Positions 35,827 through 44,601 of a DNA stretch of 59,812 nt are shown in pieces; the first letter of the stretch is position 1, and every line of letters begins with the position of its first letter. Position numbers and translations under genes: made by a program. The notes beneath the pieces are model-generated. The model ran no database searches and had not been told where the DNA came from. It was given only the letters and a program-made list of their open reading frames with translations. The stretch comes from Martinezella miluonensis (GTDB lineage Bacteria; Pseudomonadota; Alphaproteobacteria; Rhizobiales; Rhizobiaceae): contig NZ_FMAH01000041.1 of the NCBI RefSeq assembly GCF_900094545.1, positions 1 to 59,812 of the forward strand, in the 5' to 3' direction.

Positions 35827-38800
35827 GCGTCGGCGACCGGCCTGACGAAGGAATGGAGCTTGGCAGGATTGCCGCGCCAGATCGAGTTCGGTTCCAGGAT
35901 CTCACCTTTCATGACGAAGCAGTCGGCATCGGCAATCGAGCCGTCGCCCATGGTCACGCCGTAGTGGATGAAGGCGGCGGGGCTGAGCGTGCATCCATTG
36001 CCGATGCGGATGTGATCCGACTTGAAGGCGCCTTCTTCCAGCGAATGCGCCTGGATAACGCAGCCTTCGTTCAGCGTCGCATCGTCGCCGATCTCGACCA
36101 GCGAGCGTTCCGTCAGGTTCGAGCCGCCGTCATAAACGCGCCGGCCGACCTTCACGCCAAGCGCGCGCATGATCATGGGCCGGAAGGGTGTGCCCGCGAA
36201 AAGGCGCACGATCGGGGAATCGGCCAGCTTCCAGTGGCGTTCGTGCCGCCAGAAGGTGATGTCGTAGATTGTCGTCATCTGCGGCCGGAGGCGACGGAAG
36301 CCGAGGCTCGCCCACTCCACGAAAATATAGAACGGTATCGTGAGGCCTGCCGTCAGGACGACTGCGACGAACAGCGCCGTCTGTGCCCATTCCGTATAGT
36401 AGTTCAGTGCGCGGTCCCAGATTGTGAGCGTGACGAACAGTGCCACCCATTGCACGGCGACGAACATCAGCGCGGTCGCGAAATTGTGGCGGTTCTTGTG
36501 CGGCAGGCGGGCGCGGCGATCGTCTTCGCTCACCCCCTGGATCAGCTCCTTGTCGCGCTTGACCATGCGCGGGATTTCGAAGGGCGGCGAGCCGAGCAGG
36601 CCGACATTCTCACGCAGCACACCATCGACCGGCACCATGACCTTCGTGCCGAGCAGGCAGTTCTCGCCGGTGCGCCCGTCCGGCGGATAGAAGATGTTGT
36701 TGCCGAAGTAGTTTCGCTCGCCGACCTTCGTGTGCTCCAGCCGGAAAGTGGATGCCGACTTGTGGATGTTGATCATATAGAGCCCATCCGACACCATCGT
36801 CCCGCTGCCAATCTCGCACATAAGCGGATTGTCCTGCTGCTGGTTGCTGCCGAAATTCGAGCCGGTCTGCACCACTTCGTTGAGGTTCCAGCCGAGCGCC
36901 CGGATATAATGGACGACGGCGGAACTGTCTCCGAAGAGCAGGTTGATGAGGCGTATGTTGGTGCATACCTCGACGACTGACTGCAGCCAGAAATGGAAGC
37001 CATAGAGCCTGTAGGTGCGCCCGGGCTTGAGAACAAGGCTGAACAGGCGGGGCACGGCCAGCGCGGCGAATAGCGCGACGGCGATGGCGCCGAAGAGCGT
37101 TATAGTCGTTCCGATCGCGACGATGCCGATCGTTTCCTGGTAGTCGTCGCTGACATTCTGCCAATAGGTTTGGAACAGCAGCGGAAACGGCGTGACGAGG
37201 GCGAACATGGTGATGAGCTGTACGGTGTCGTAGAGAATACGACGCGTTCTCGAAAGCGTCACGCCATGTACTTTGCAATAGTCTGCCGTCGTCGAGACGG
37301 CGGGCGAGCCGTGCCAATGCCCGTCATCGGGAATATGCTGGCCGCGCTGCAGCGACGATGCGTGACCGAGCTGGGCGCGGTCGCCGATCGAGGTGTCGAT
37401 GTCGATGACGCAGCCAAGGCCGACGAACGCATCACGGCCGATGGTGATCGGACCGGTGTGGATATAGCCGGCCTGGGCATGGTAGCCGAGAAGCATCGAT
37501 TCCTTGCGCAGGATCGAGTTCTCGCCGATTGAGATGAGGTCGGTGCAGACAGGAATGGTGCGGCACTCGATAGTGGTGTTGCGGCCGAGCCGCGCCCCCA
37601 GCATGCGAAGATAGAGGCTGTAGAGCGGACTGCCGCGGAACAGCACGACCGGCGCCGTGCGGATCAGCGTCTGTACCACCCAGAAACGATAGTAGCGCAG
37701 GCCCCAGATCGGGAAGCTCTCGGGCTTCCAGCGCCCGATCAGCAGCCATTTCATGATCACAGCGAAGCCGGACATGCCGAAGAAGACGGCCGCCGACAGG
37801 AGCGCGCAACGCAGATAGAGCTGCACCGGGTCGTCGAGCATGTCGTAGACCCAGTTGAGACCGTAGTTCAGAAGCCAGAGGCTGAGATAGCTGTAGACGC
37901 CATAGAACAGGAGCTGCGCTGCCCCGCAGGTCCAGTACGCGAAGTTCGAGGCGCGATGCGTCAGGCACGGTTCTTCGACGGCTGCTACGTCTTCTTCCGG
38001 CCCATGCAGGTGCTGCGCAAGGCTGGAGACGGTCGGATACATATAGATGTCGCGCATCGACGTGGTCGCCCATTCCTTGCGCGTGCGCAGCTTTGCGCAG
38101 AAGCGGGCCATCAACAGCGAATTGGCGCCGAGGTCATCGAAGAAGTGATCCTCGACATAGATGTCGTCGATTTTTAGCACATCCCGCAGCGCCTCCGTCA
38201 GGAAGCGCTGGTCTTTTGTAGACGGCAGGATTTCCTTGCGCTCGGTGCCGAGCCTCAGGCTGGCCGGCTTCGGAAGCTTGCGCGTGTCCACCTTGTCGGA
38301 AACGGTCATCGGCAGCGCCGGCAGCTCTTCGAGGAAAGAGGGCACCATATAGTCGGGCAAGCGGCGGCGCAGTTCCTTGGCAAGGTCGGCGCGGGCGATC
38401 GAGTCGACACCGATTTTCAGCGCATAGTAACCGACGAGTTCGACACGGCCGGGCTCGATCTCCCAGGTGGTGACCGCCGCCTGCGCAATGCCGGGCTGGT
38501 CGAGCAGCACGGCTTCGATCTCGCCGAGTTCGATGCGGTAGCCGCGGATCTTCACCTGCGTATCGATACGGCCGTGATACTCGATCTCGCCGTCGCTATT
38601 GATGCGGCCGAGATCGCCGGTACGGTAGATCCGCTGCGAGGGGTTGTTGGGAAGGCCGACGAAATCGGGGATGAATTTCTGCTCGGTCAGATCCGGGCGG
38701 TTAAGGTAGCCGACCGCAAGGCCGATGCCGGCGATGCCGATCTCGCCGAGTTCGCCCGGCTCGGAGAGCTTCGGCGACTGGGCGTCAAGGATGACGATGG

Positions 38801-39842
38801 AATAGGTCGGCAGCGGCGCGCCGATGGTCACCGGCCGCTCGGGCGTCAGGTATCCCATGGTCGCGGTAACCGTCGCTTCGGTCGGGCCATAGGTATTGAG
38901 GATTTGCCGCCCGTCCTTCGACCAGCGCGTGACGAGATTGTGCGGGCAGGCCTCGCCGCCGACCAGGATGGCGCGGAGCGTCGGCACGTCGCTTTCGATC
39001 GAGGAGAGCAGCGTTGGCGAGCAGGCCATGCAGGTGATGGCATTGGCACGCAGGAAATCCGCCAATTCTTCGCCGACGAGCGTCATGCGCCCCGGTGCGG
39101 GCACCACCGTCGCGCCGGCGGCGAAAGGCACCCATATTTCCTCCGTCGAGAAGTCGAAGGCGATGGTCATACCCTGATAGACGCGGTCGCCCGGCCGATA
39201 GCCGTAGGCCTCGGCGGCAATGCGCACGAAATTGCAGATGCTCTGATGGCGTACCGCCACGCCCTTCGGCCGGCCGGTCGTGCCTGATGTGTAGAGGATG
39301 TAGCAGGTGTCGTCCTCGGTGACGGCGATATCCAGCGGCGTATCGGCATATGAGGCGGTATCAGAATAATTGCCGTCAATGACGACGTGGGGCACGGAAA
39401 GCCCGGCGGCACGCGTTGCATAATGGGGAACGGTGATGACGAGGCTGACGCCGGCATCCTCGACGATCAATGCCATACGCTCCTCGGGGAAAGCCGGAGC
39501 GAGCGGCACGAAGGCCGCGCCGGCCTTCATCACGGCGAGGATGGCGATATAGGTATCGGCGGAACGATCGAGGAGCAGAGCCACCCGGTCGCCTGGCTTG
39601 ACGCCGCGTTCGATGATCAGGCGGGCGAAGCGGTTCGCCTGGGCGTCCATCTCCCGATAGGTCCAGACGCGGCCGCTGTCGATGACGGCGGGCGAGGGGC
39701 CGTGAACATCGGCCAGCCTTTCGAAGACGCGGGAAAGCCGCTCATCGGGCCGGCCTTTGTGGATTGAGTCGGGACCTCGCAGAATTTGCGGCGCGCGGCC
39801 TTTCCCGATCACTTCTGTAACGTCCTGAGCCTGGCCGTGCAT
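35823..39842 (-). CDS. Single-module membrane NRPS, Pls (poly-epsilon-lysine synthetase)-like
   Basis: 1339 residues from ATG 39842 (AGGGAC upstream). Order: adenylation domain (about 40-530; YILYTSGTTGRPKG, NTYGPTEAT, YRTGDLG, VKIRGYRIELGEIE, A10 lysine K517); carrier domain (DDLGANSLL, S575); then about 700 residues with six predicted helices (about 637-660, 676-702, 870-893, 905-932, 1121-1142, 1154-1178) flanking three hexapeptide-repeat beta-helix blocks (about 745-850, 965-1085, 1215-1330). There is no condensation or thioesterase domain. This is the architecture of Streptomyces poly-epsilon-L-lysine synthetase (about 1319 residues), where the tandem membrane domains polymerise one amino acid. 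Product here unknown. A coupled PPTase follows. Confidence 0.93.
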   Translation of the reverse strand: MHGQAQDVTEVIGKGRAPQILRGPDSIHKGRPDERLSRVFERLADVHGPSPAVIDSGRVWTYREMDAQANRFARLIIERGVKPGDRVALLLDRSADTYIAILAVMKAGAAFVPLAPAFPEERMALIVEDAGVSLVITVPHYATRAAGLSVPHVVIDGNYSDTASYADTPLDIAVTEDDTCYILYTSGTTGRPKGVAVRHQSICNFVRIAAEAYGYRPGDRVYQGMTIAFDFSTEEIWVPFAAGATVVPAPGRMTLVGEELADFLRANAITCMACSPTLLSSIESDVPTLRAILVGGEACPHNLVTRWSKDGRQILNTYGPTEATVTATMGYLTPERPVTIGAPLPTYSIVILDAQSPKLSEPGELGEIGIAGIGLAVGYLNRPDLTEQKFIPDFVGLPNNPSQRIYRTGDLGRINSDGEIEYHGRIDTQVKIRGYRIELGEIEAVLLDQPGIAQAAVTTWEIEPGRVELVGYYALKIGVDSIARADLAKELRRRLPDYMVPSFLEELPALPMTVSDKVDTRKLPKPASLRLGTERKEILPSTKDQRFLTEALRDVLKIDDIYVEDHFFDDLGANSLLMARFCAKLRTRKEWATTSMRDIYMYPTVSSLAQHLHGPEEDVAAVEEPCLTHRASNFAYWTCGAAQLLFYGVYSYLSLWLLNYGLNWVYDMLDDPVQLYLRCALLSAAVFFGMSGFAVIMKWLLIGRWKPESFPIWGLRYYRFWVVQTLIRTAPVVLFRGSPLYSLYLRMLGARLGRNTTIECRTIPVCTDLISIGENSILRKESMLLGYHAQAGYIHTGPITIGRDAFVGLGCVIDIDTSIGDRAQLGHASSLQRGQHIPDDGHWHGSPAVSTTADYCKVHGVTLSRTRRILYDTVQLITMFALVTPFPLLFQTYWQNVSDDYQETIGIVAIGTTITLFGAIAVALFAALAVPRLFSLVLKPGRTYRLYGFHFWLQSVVEVCTNIRLINLLFGDSSAVVHYIRALGWNLNEVVQTGSNFGSNQQQDNPLMCEIGSGTMVSDGLYMINIHKSASTFRLEHTKVGERNYFGNNIFYPPDGRTGENCLLGTKVMVPVDGVLRENVGLLGSPPFEIPRMVKRDKELIQGVSEDDRRARLPHKNRHNFATALMFVAVQWVALFVTLTIWDRALNYYTEWAQTALFVAVVLTAGLTIPFYIFVEWASLGFRRLRPQMTTIYDITFWRHERHWKLADSPIVRLFAGTPFRPMIMRALGVKVGRRVYDGGSNLTERSLVEIGDDATLNEGCVIQAHSLEEGAFKSDHIRIGNGCTLSPAAFIHYGVTMGDGSIADADCFVMKGEILEPNSIWRGNPAKLHSFVRPVADA

Positions 39843-39940
39843 ATCGGTCCCTAGTCGTTCATCTTTAAAATTGTGCTTGGTTGCCGTGTCCGGCGGTGCC
39901 AATGCGGCAACATTCTTCGCGCAGGCGCCTTACGAGCAAC

Positions 39941-39998
39941 CCAAGCAAAAGGGAAGTGGATTTTTCGCCGCAGCGGAAAAAAGCCCCCTTTTGTTTGG
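39941..39998 (-). promoter_or_regulatory. Long leader hairpin upstream of the Pls-like NRPS
   Basis: CCAAGCAAAAGGG (39941-39953) pairs with CCCTTTTGTTTGG (39986-39998) in 12 of 13 positions. Inside, TTTTTC (39961-39966) can pair with GAAAAA (39976-39981). The structure ends about 100 bp before the NRPS start and would lie in its leader RNA. There is no terminal T tract, so I call it a regulatory hairpin rather than a terminator. Confidence 0.5.
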
Positions 39999-40091
39999 TG
40001 TAAGTGCAGCAACCCCCTGGTACCCGGCGCGAAAAGCACTTGCCACTCTGTGACTTAGCAGAAAGCGGCGCGCCGTTACACTGGAATGTTG

Positions 40092-40108
40092 GGATATCTT
40101 TGATATCC
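40092..40108. promoter_or_regulatory. Perfect inverted repeat between GlxA-type regulator and NRPS
   Basis: GGATATC-TTT-GATATCC is a perfect 7-3-7 palindrome, 250 bp upstream of the NRPS start and 127 bp past the regulator stop. It may be an operator for the NRPS promoter; no cognate regulator is known. Otherwise the stretch 39843-40234 holds no gene. Confidence 0.35.
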
Positions 40109-40234
40109 GTCCCGGCATGGTTGACGATCCGAACTATGGACGAGCGAATTTCGACTCGATCACCTTGGGTTGTCCTCCCGACATGGATGCCGCCCTACAC
40201 GATCGGTGGAGCGGGCCTTGTCAACGACGACACA

Positions 40235-41179
40235 TCATGCCTGCAATCCCAGCTGCGCGGAACGGCGGATTGCCTGTGGCGGCTGGCCGAAGGCACGCAG
40301 GAAGGCGCGGCGCATGCGTTCGCGATCGGCAAAGCCGGTTTCGCGTGCGACGACATCGATCGGGTGGCGGCCCTGTTCCATCATCAGGCGGGCCGCTTCC
40401 AGCCGCAGGTTTTCAACGGCTTTGGCCGGCGACTGGCCTGTTTCGGCGCGGAACGTCCGGCTGAACTGGCGGGGGCTGAGATGGGCGGCCTCCGCCAATT
40501 CTTCTACCGACAGCGTGGACGTCAGATTGCTGCGCGCATGCGCCAGCGCCTTCTGGATGCGGTCGGATTTCGGCTCCAGCTCCAGAAGCGTGGAAAACTG
40601 CGACTGACCGCCGGCGCGGCGATGATAGACGACGAGCTTGCGGGCAACGGCTCGGGCGATCTCCAGCCCGTGATCCTTCTCGACCATTGCCAGCGCCAGA
40701 TCGACACCGGCCGTCATGCCGGCCGAAGTCCAGACCGAGCCGTCGATGATGTAAATGCGATCCTCTTCCGTTCTGATCCGCGGATAACGGTTCCTGAGTT
40801 CGCGGGCGAGATACCAGTGCGTCGTGGCGCGGCGGCCGTCGAGAACGCCGGCTTCGGCGAGAAAAAAGGCGCCCGTGCAGATGGAGGCGAGACGGCGCGT
40901 TGCGGGAAGGGCCGCGCGGATGAAATCCGCCTCGGCCTTGGTGGGCAGCTTGATGTGGGGCGCCCCGGCAACGATCAGCGTGTCGAAACAGGGATCGCTT
41001 AAGGCTTCCGTATCGATGATCATACCGAGCGAATTGGCGATCGGGCCACCGGTCTCCGAGAGGAAATGAATATCGTAAGCTTTCTCGTCGAGCTCGAGAT
41101 TGGCGAATTCAAAAGCCGAGACGGCAGCGAGGCTCATGATCTGGAAGCCGGGAAAGAGCAGGAAAGCAATTTGCTGCAT
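40235..41179 (-). CDS. GlxA-type AraC-family regulator (DJ-1/PfpI domain)
   Basis: 314 residues. The N-terminal DJ-1/PfpI-like domain (IAFLLFPGFQIMSLAAVSAF; LIVAGAPHIKLP) contains ICTGAFFLAEAGVLDGRRAT, the cysteine elbow of that fold. The C-terminal AraC DNA-binding domain has two helix-turn-helices (TLSVEELAEAAHLSPRQFSR; IDVVARETGFADRERMRRAF). Such regulators often sense quaternary amines or amino-acid-derived compounds. It diverges from the SDR gene, with a direct repeat between them. I chose ATG 41179; the frame is open further upstream. It is upstream of, and co-oriented with, the Pls-like gene, 392 bp away. Confidence 0.9.
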   Translation of the reverse strand: MQQIAFLLFPGFQIMSLAAVSAFEFANLELDEKAYDIHFLSETGGPIANSLGMIIDTEALSDPCFDTLIVAGAPHIKLPTKAEADFIRAALPATRRLASICTGAFFLAEAGVLDGRRATTHWYLARELRNRYPRIRTEEDRIYIIDGSVWTSAGMTAGVDLALAMVEKDHGLEIARAVARKLVVYHRRAGGQSQFSTLLELEPKSDRIQKALAHARSNLTSTLSVEELAEAAHLSPRQFSRTFRAETGQSPAKAVENLRLEAARLMMEQGRHPIDVVARETGFADRERMRRAFLRAFGQPPQAIRRSAQLGLQA

Positions 41180-41185
41180 GGCATC

Positions 41186-41212
41186 ATGTCCTAAAAGAAT
41201 ATGTCCTAAAAG
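41186..41212. promoter_or_regulatory. Tandem 12-bp direct repeat between regulator and SDR gene
   Basis: ATGTCCTAAAAG occurs twice, at 41186-41197 and 41201-41212, 15 bp apart. The first copy lies just upstream of the GlxA-type start codon. Direct repeats of this kind are the usual binding pattern of AraC-family proteins, so it is a candidate operator for autoregulation and for the divergent SDR gene. Confidence 0.6.
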
Positions 41213-41306
41213 GTGGTATATTCGACATTCATGACATCGGCAAGCGGGTGTAAAACCCTCCTCAAGCGCAAGGCATCGGGCCGACGCGCAAAACGGAGAA
41301 ATGATC

Positions 41307-42104
41307 ATGGCACAGGAACATAAGGGTACGGCGATGGTGACGGGGGCATCCTCGGGCATCGGTGCGATCTATGCGCATCGGCTGGCAAAGCAGGGCTATA
41401 ACCTCATTCTAGTCGCCCGCAATGGCGAGCGATTGAAGGCGCTGGCAAGCCGGCTGACCGATGAGACCGGCCGCACCGTCGAAACCCTGTCCGCCGATCT
41501 TGGCCGGAAAGACGATCTTGCCAAGGTCGAGAAGGTGCTGAAGGAAGATCAGAGCATCACCATGCTTGTTAACAATGCCGGCTTCGGCGGTACGGCGCCG
41601 CTGCTCCAATCCGACGCCGACAAGATGCAGGAGATGGTCGATCTCAATGTGGCGGCGGTGATGCGGCTGACCTATGCCGCTGTGCCTGGTCTCGTTGCCC
41701 GTGGCGGCGGCACCGTCATCAATATTGCCTCTGTCGTAGCGATCGCGCCCGAAATTCTGAACGGCGTCTATGGCGGAACGAAAGCCTTCGTACTCGCCTT
41801 CAGCCAGTCGCTGAAGCATGAGCTTGCCGATAAGAACGTCCGCGTCCAGGTCGTGCTGCCGGGCGCGACGGCCACCGAATTCTGGGGCATTGCCGGCACG
41901 CCTGTCGAGCACCTCCCGGGCGAGATCGTCATGTCGGCGGAAAACATGGTCGACGCTTCGCTTGCAGGCCTTGCCGAAGGCGAATTTGCGACGATCCCGG
42001 CCCTTGAAGATGCGCGATTGCTTGCAAATTATGAGCAGGCACGCCAGGCCTTGATGCCGAACCTGTCGCGTTCGACGCCAGCGCTGCGCTACAAGGTCTC
42101 GTGA
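41307..42104 (+). CDS. Short-chain dehydrogenase/reductase (classical SDR)
   Basis: 265 residues. Coenzyme-binding motif TGASSGIG near the N terminus, NNAG (LVNNAGFGG), catalytic serine in INIASVVA and YGGTK (catalytic Tyr and Lys). The residues after the second strand (VARNGERL) suggest NADP preference. Start 41307 has GGAGAA at proper spacing; an ATG 6 bp earlier is too close to it. It diverges from the GlxA-type regulator and is probably its target. Substrate unknown. Confidence 0.92.
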   Translation: MAQEHKGTAMVTGASSGIGAIYAHRLAKQGYNLILVARNGERLKALASRLTDETGRTVETLSADLGRKDDLAKVEKVLKEDQSITMLVNNAGFGGTAPLLQSDADKMQEMVDLNVAAVMRLTYAAVPGLVARGGGTVINIASVVAIAPEILNGVYGGTKAFVLAFSQSLKHELADKNVRVQVVLPGATATEFWGIAGTPVEHLPGEIVMSAENMVDASLAGLAEGEFATIPALEDARLLANYEQARQALMPNLSRSTPALRYKVS

Positions 42105-42533
42105 GGGCAGCCAATAAAGACGGCATCGTCCGCTGGTTAGCCTGACATCATCGCTGCCACGGCTCGATTACATTCGGCCGTGGCACGTAGTTTGCTGGGC
42201 TCAGGGTTTTGGAGGATGGCATCGCGCACGCAGCTGGTTCTGCGGTCCCAGCGCGCTCTTACAGAAGGGTGCGCTGGAAAACGTCAGCAAAGAGTGTTCG
42301 TTGCGCCTTTGCACGAAGAAGCCTGCCCCCACTGTCCAAGACAGGCATGATGTACTTGGGTTCGCTTCTCAAACAATATTTGCAGCGCTGTTTTGTCGCG
42401 ATCAAAGTAAAATCGATTAGGGTCGCGGCGATTGTATTGACGCCGCGGAGCCGGCCTGATTTGAGGTTTGCAGCACGCATATTGTCTGTTGGTCACAGAC
42501 ATTGCAGGGATTTGGACCTCGCAGGGTGGATTC
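42105..42533. other. Gap between SDR and DUF3422 genes
   Basis: No recognisable gene. An inverted repeat GCCACGG/CCGTGGC (42156-42162 and 42178-42184) has a 15-nt loop and no T tract, so it is at best a weak terminator for the SDR gene. Short frames on the minus strand lack motifs. Confidence 0.35.
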
Positions 42534-43736
42534 ATGACGGCGGATTTCAATGCTGAGCTCCATGCTCGGCCGTCCATTTACTTCACCGGTCCGGCCTATG
42601 TAGAGCACATAGCACTTATGCCCTCTGCGCTTCCCGCCTTGCATGGCAGCCGATATTTAACTGACGGCGGCGATAGCGAGGATCCACGAACCCAGGTGGA
42701 ACACCACACGGAATTCGTCACCATCACGCGCGTGACTCAGTTCAGTGCAGAAGCCGACAAATGGCCGGTATCGAGCTTTTCGCTGCCTGAGATAGCGGCT
42801 CTCGTGGATATGGACGCGCCGCGGCTCATATCCCGGGTTGGTATTCTCGTGCTGGGAAACGCACCAGAGGAGCTGGGTCCAACGCTTTCAAAGTTCGGAT
42901 TTCGCGATACCGCAGCGTCTTCGATCGGTGGGGGAGCGGCGCAGGTATGCTCGGACTTCCGCGTCCAGGACGACCACACGAGCCGCATCCTTCTCTTCAA
43001 CAGGGACCTGAACGCCTACCGTCTGGGTCGAATGGTTCGACGGGTCTATGAAATTGAAACCTATCGATCCATGGCCCTGCTCGGTCTTCCGGAAGCCCGT
43101 CGCCTGGCCCCTTTGCTCGGCAACTACGACAAAAACCTTCTCGAGCTGACAAACCGAAATCAGACGACCCCAACCACCGAACACAAGAAACTGCTCGAAG
43201 AAATTTCGGGCCTATCCGCCCGGATCATTTCGGCGGCGGCCGAAACGCGAAATCGTTTCGGGGCTACCGCCGCCTACGCGAAAATCGTGGAGGAGCGCAT
43301 CGGTGAGCTTCGCGAATCCCATGTGCCCGGCTTTCAGCGGTTTGGCGTTTTCGTTGCGAGACGGTTCAGGCCTGCCGTTCGGACCTGCGAGGCGACCGCG
43401 TTGCGCCTCGACCAACTTTCTCATGCCGCCATGCACTTGCTCGATCTCCTGCAGACGCGCATCCAGGTCGAGATCGAACATCAGAATGCTATCGAGATTC
43501 AGGCGATGGCCGATCGGGCCGCAACACAGGTCAAGATCCAAAGGGCAGTGGAAGGCTTCTCCATCATCGCCATCAGCTACTATCTGTTGAGCCTGCTCAA
43601 AGTCGCCTTCGAGGCCGCCGATCACGCGGGCTACCACATCAGCCCGTTGGTCATGCTGGTGTCGATCCCGCTCGTCATCGGGGCTGTCGCAATCTCCATC
43701 CTGCGTGTGAAACATGCGCTTTCGGCGCACGCCTAA
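42534..43736 (+). CDS. DUF3422 family membrane-anchored protein
   Basis: 400 residues from ATG 42534, preceded by AGGGTGGA. The N terminus MTADFNAELHARPSIYFTGP matches the start of DUF3422 (asparagine/His-Ala-Arg-Pro pattern). The middle has long helices with Glu/Arg heptads (KKLLEEISGLSARIISAAAE; TRIQVEIEHQNAIEIQAM). The C terminus has two membrane helices (GFSIIAISYYLLSLLKVAF; VMLVSIPLVIGAVAISIL). The family is common in proteobacteria, predicted to be anchored in the inner membrane, and has no known function. It stands alone. Confidence 0.85.
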   Translation: MTADFNAELHARPSIYFTGPAYVEHIALMPSALPALHGSRYLTDGGDSEDPRTQVEHHTEFVTITRVTQFSAEADKWPVSSFSLPEIAALVDMDAPRLISRVGILVLGNAPEELGPTLSKFGFRDTAASSIGGGAAQVCSDFRVQDDHTSRILLFNRDLNAYRLGRMVRRVYEIETYRSMALLGLPEARRLAPLLGNYDKNLLELTNRNQTTPTTEHKKLLEEISGLSARIISAAAETRNRFGATAAYAKIVEERIGELRESHVPGFQRFGVFVARRFRPAVRTCEATALRLDQLSHAAMHLLDLLQTRIQVEIEHQNAIEIQAMADRAATQVKIQRAVEGFSIIAISYYLLSLLKVAFEAADHAGYHISPLVMLVSIPLVIGAVAISILRVKHALSAHA

Positions 43737-43791
43737 CCTGGTTTCATTTGAAGCTTAAGCTCATTCTGATGGTGTACGACTAAGATTGGCA

Positions 43792-44007
43792 TCACCTCGC
43801 CGGCGTCGTGAATGGCGCCCTGGAGCCCTGATCGCGCGCAGCTTTCCGCTCGATCAGATCGTCGGGGCGCACCGCAATCTGGAAGCGAATGAACAGTTCA
43901 CGAAGATCGTGGTGACGGTCTGAACCCGTCAAAAGGTTCCGGGCAAGTGCATTCAGCTGATGCAGTTTGCGCGATGTGACCGTGATCCTCCGATCAGGAT
44001 CGGCCAT
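43792..44007 (-). CDS. Small conserved-looking protein, downstream partner
   Basis: 71 residues, starting MADPDRRITVTSRKLHQLNA. Basic and without membrane segment. I believe similar short proteins occur in other rhizobia, usually paired with the one upstream, but cannot name a family. Its start lies 14 bp inside the upstream small gene in a different frame, suggesting translational coupling. The end is Arg/Pro-rich. Function unknown; a regulatory or plasmid-accessory role is only a guess. Confidence 0.5.
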   Translation of the reverse strand: MADPDRRITVTSRKLHQLNALARNLLTGSDRHHDLRELFIRFQIAVRPDDLIERKAARDQGSRAPFTTPAR

Positions 44008-44170
44008 CCTCGGCAAGGGTGGCCGGCTTCTCGGCAATCGGCGGAACGACTGGCAGCTCCTCCTCGATCCGCAGATCGACCTTCCCCCATATTGACGTCT
44101 TGCCGTCAACGGGTTTCAGCTTCCGGGACGGCTTGATTTCGACGATGAACGGCCTTGTCTGCTTAGCCAT
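43994..44170 (-). CDS. Small basic protein, upstream partner
   Basis: 58 residues, MAKQTRPFIVEIKPSRKLKP at the start, then SIWGKVDLRIEEELPVVPP and a short acidic tail. The ATG at 44170 is preceded by GGAGGATAT on the minus strand, a good ribosome site. The N terminus is strongly basic, the C terminus acidic and proline-rich. It overlaps the next small gene by 14 bp. No domain recognised; the ribosome site and coupled partner support a real gene. Confidence 0.6.
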   Translation of the reverse strand: MAKQTRPFIVEIKPSRKLKPVDGKTSIWGKVDLRIEEELPVVPPIAEKPATLAEDGRS

Positions 44171-44601
44171 ATATCCTCCAGGCGGCGATTCGCGAGGGCA
44201 ATGATACAGCGCATATCACACACGTCTACGTCAGCAGCACTCGCATCGGCGGCGGCGCCAGGATGCTCGGCTCGAAACCGTGCCATGTTATTCCGATCAT
44301 GCCATTGCTGCGATCGCTACGCGTGAGTTGCCGCTGCTGGAGATGAGGTACTATTCGGTGGACAGCCACGCGGGCCGCCCGCCAGTGTGCATTGCCCTAC
44401 CGCAAGTCTCGCTTGCCGGTTTCCAATCTCGAACGCAGCGGATTGGCCGGCTCTCAGGCCGATATTTCTCTACAAGGCGGTGGATAGGATCTCGACTGTC
44501 ACTAGCACATTCCGTCGTTTGGAGGATCGGAAAAGCCCATCACGCAGTCTCGTGCAGGAACAAAGATCCTGTTGATCCTGTTTCAACGCTAGAGGTCTAT
44601 C
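44171..44601. other. Gap, probably decayed accessory DNA
   Basis: Several overlapping open frames on both strands, none with recognisable motifs or a convincing ribosome site. The first bases hold the ribosome site and promoter of the minus-strand small-gene pair. I see no RNA gene. Confidence 0.35.

Noticed and set aside
35853..36980. 375-codon open frame on the plus strand
   Set aside because: It mirrors the C-terminal membrane part of the Pls-like gene and has low-complexity Asp/Arg/His composition typical of antisense frames.
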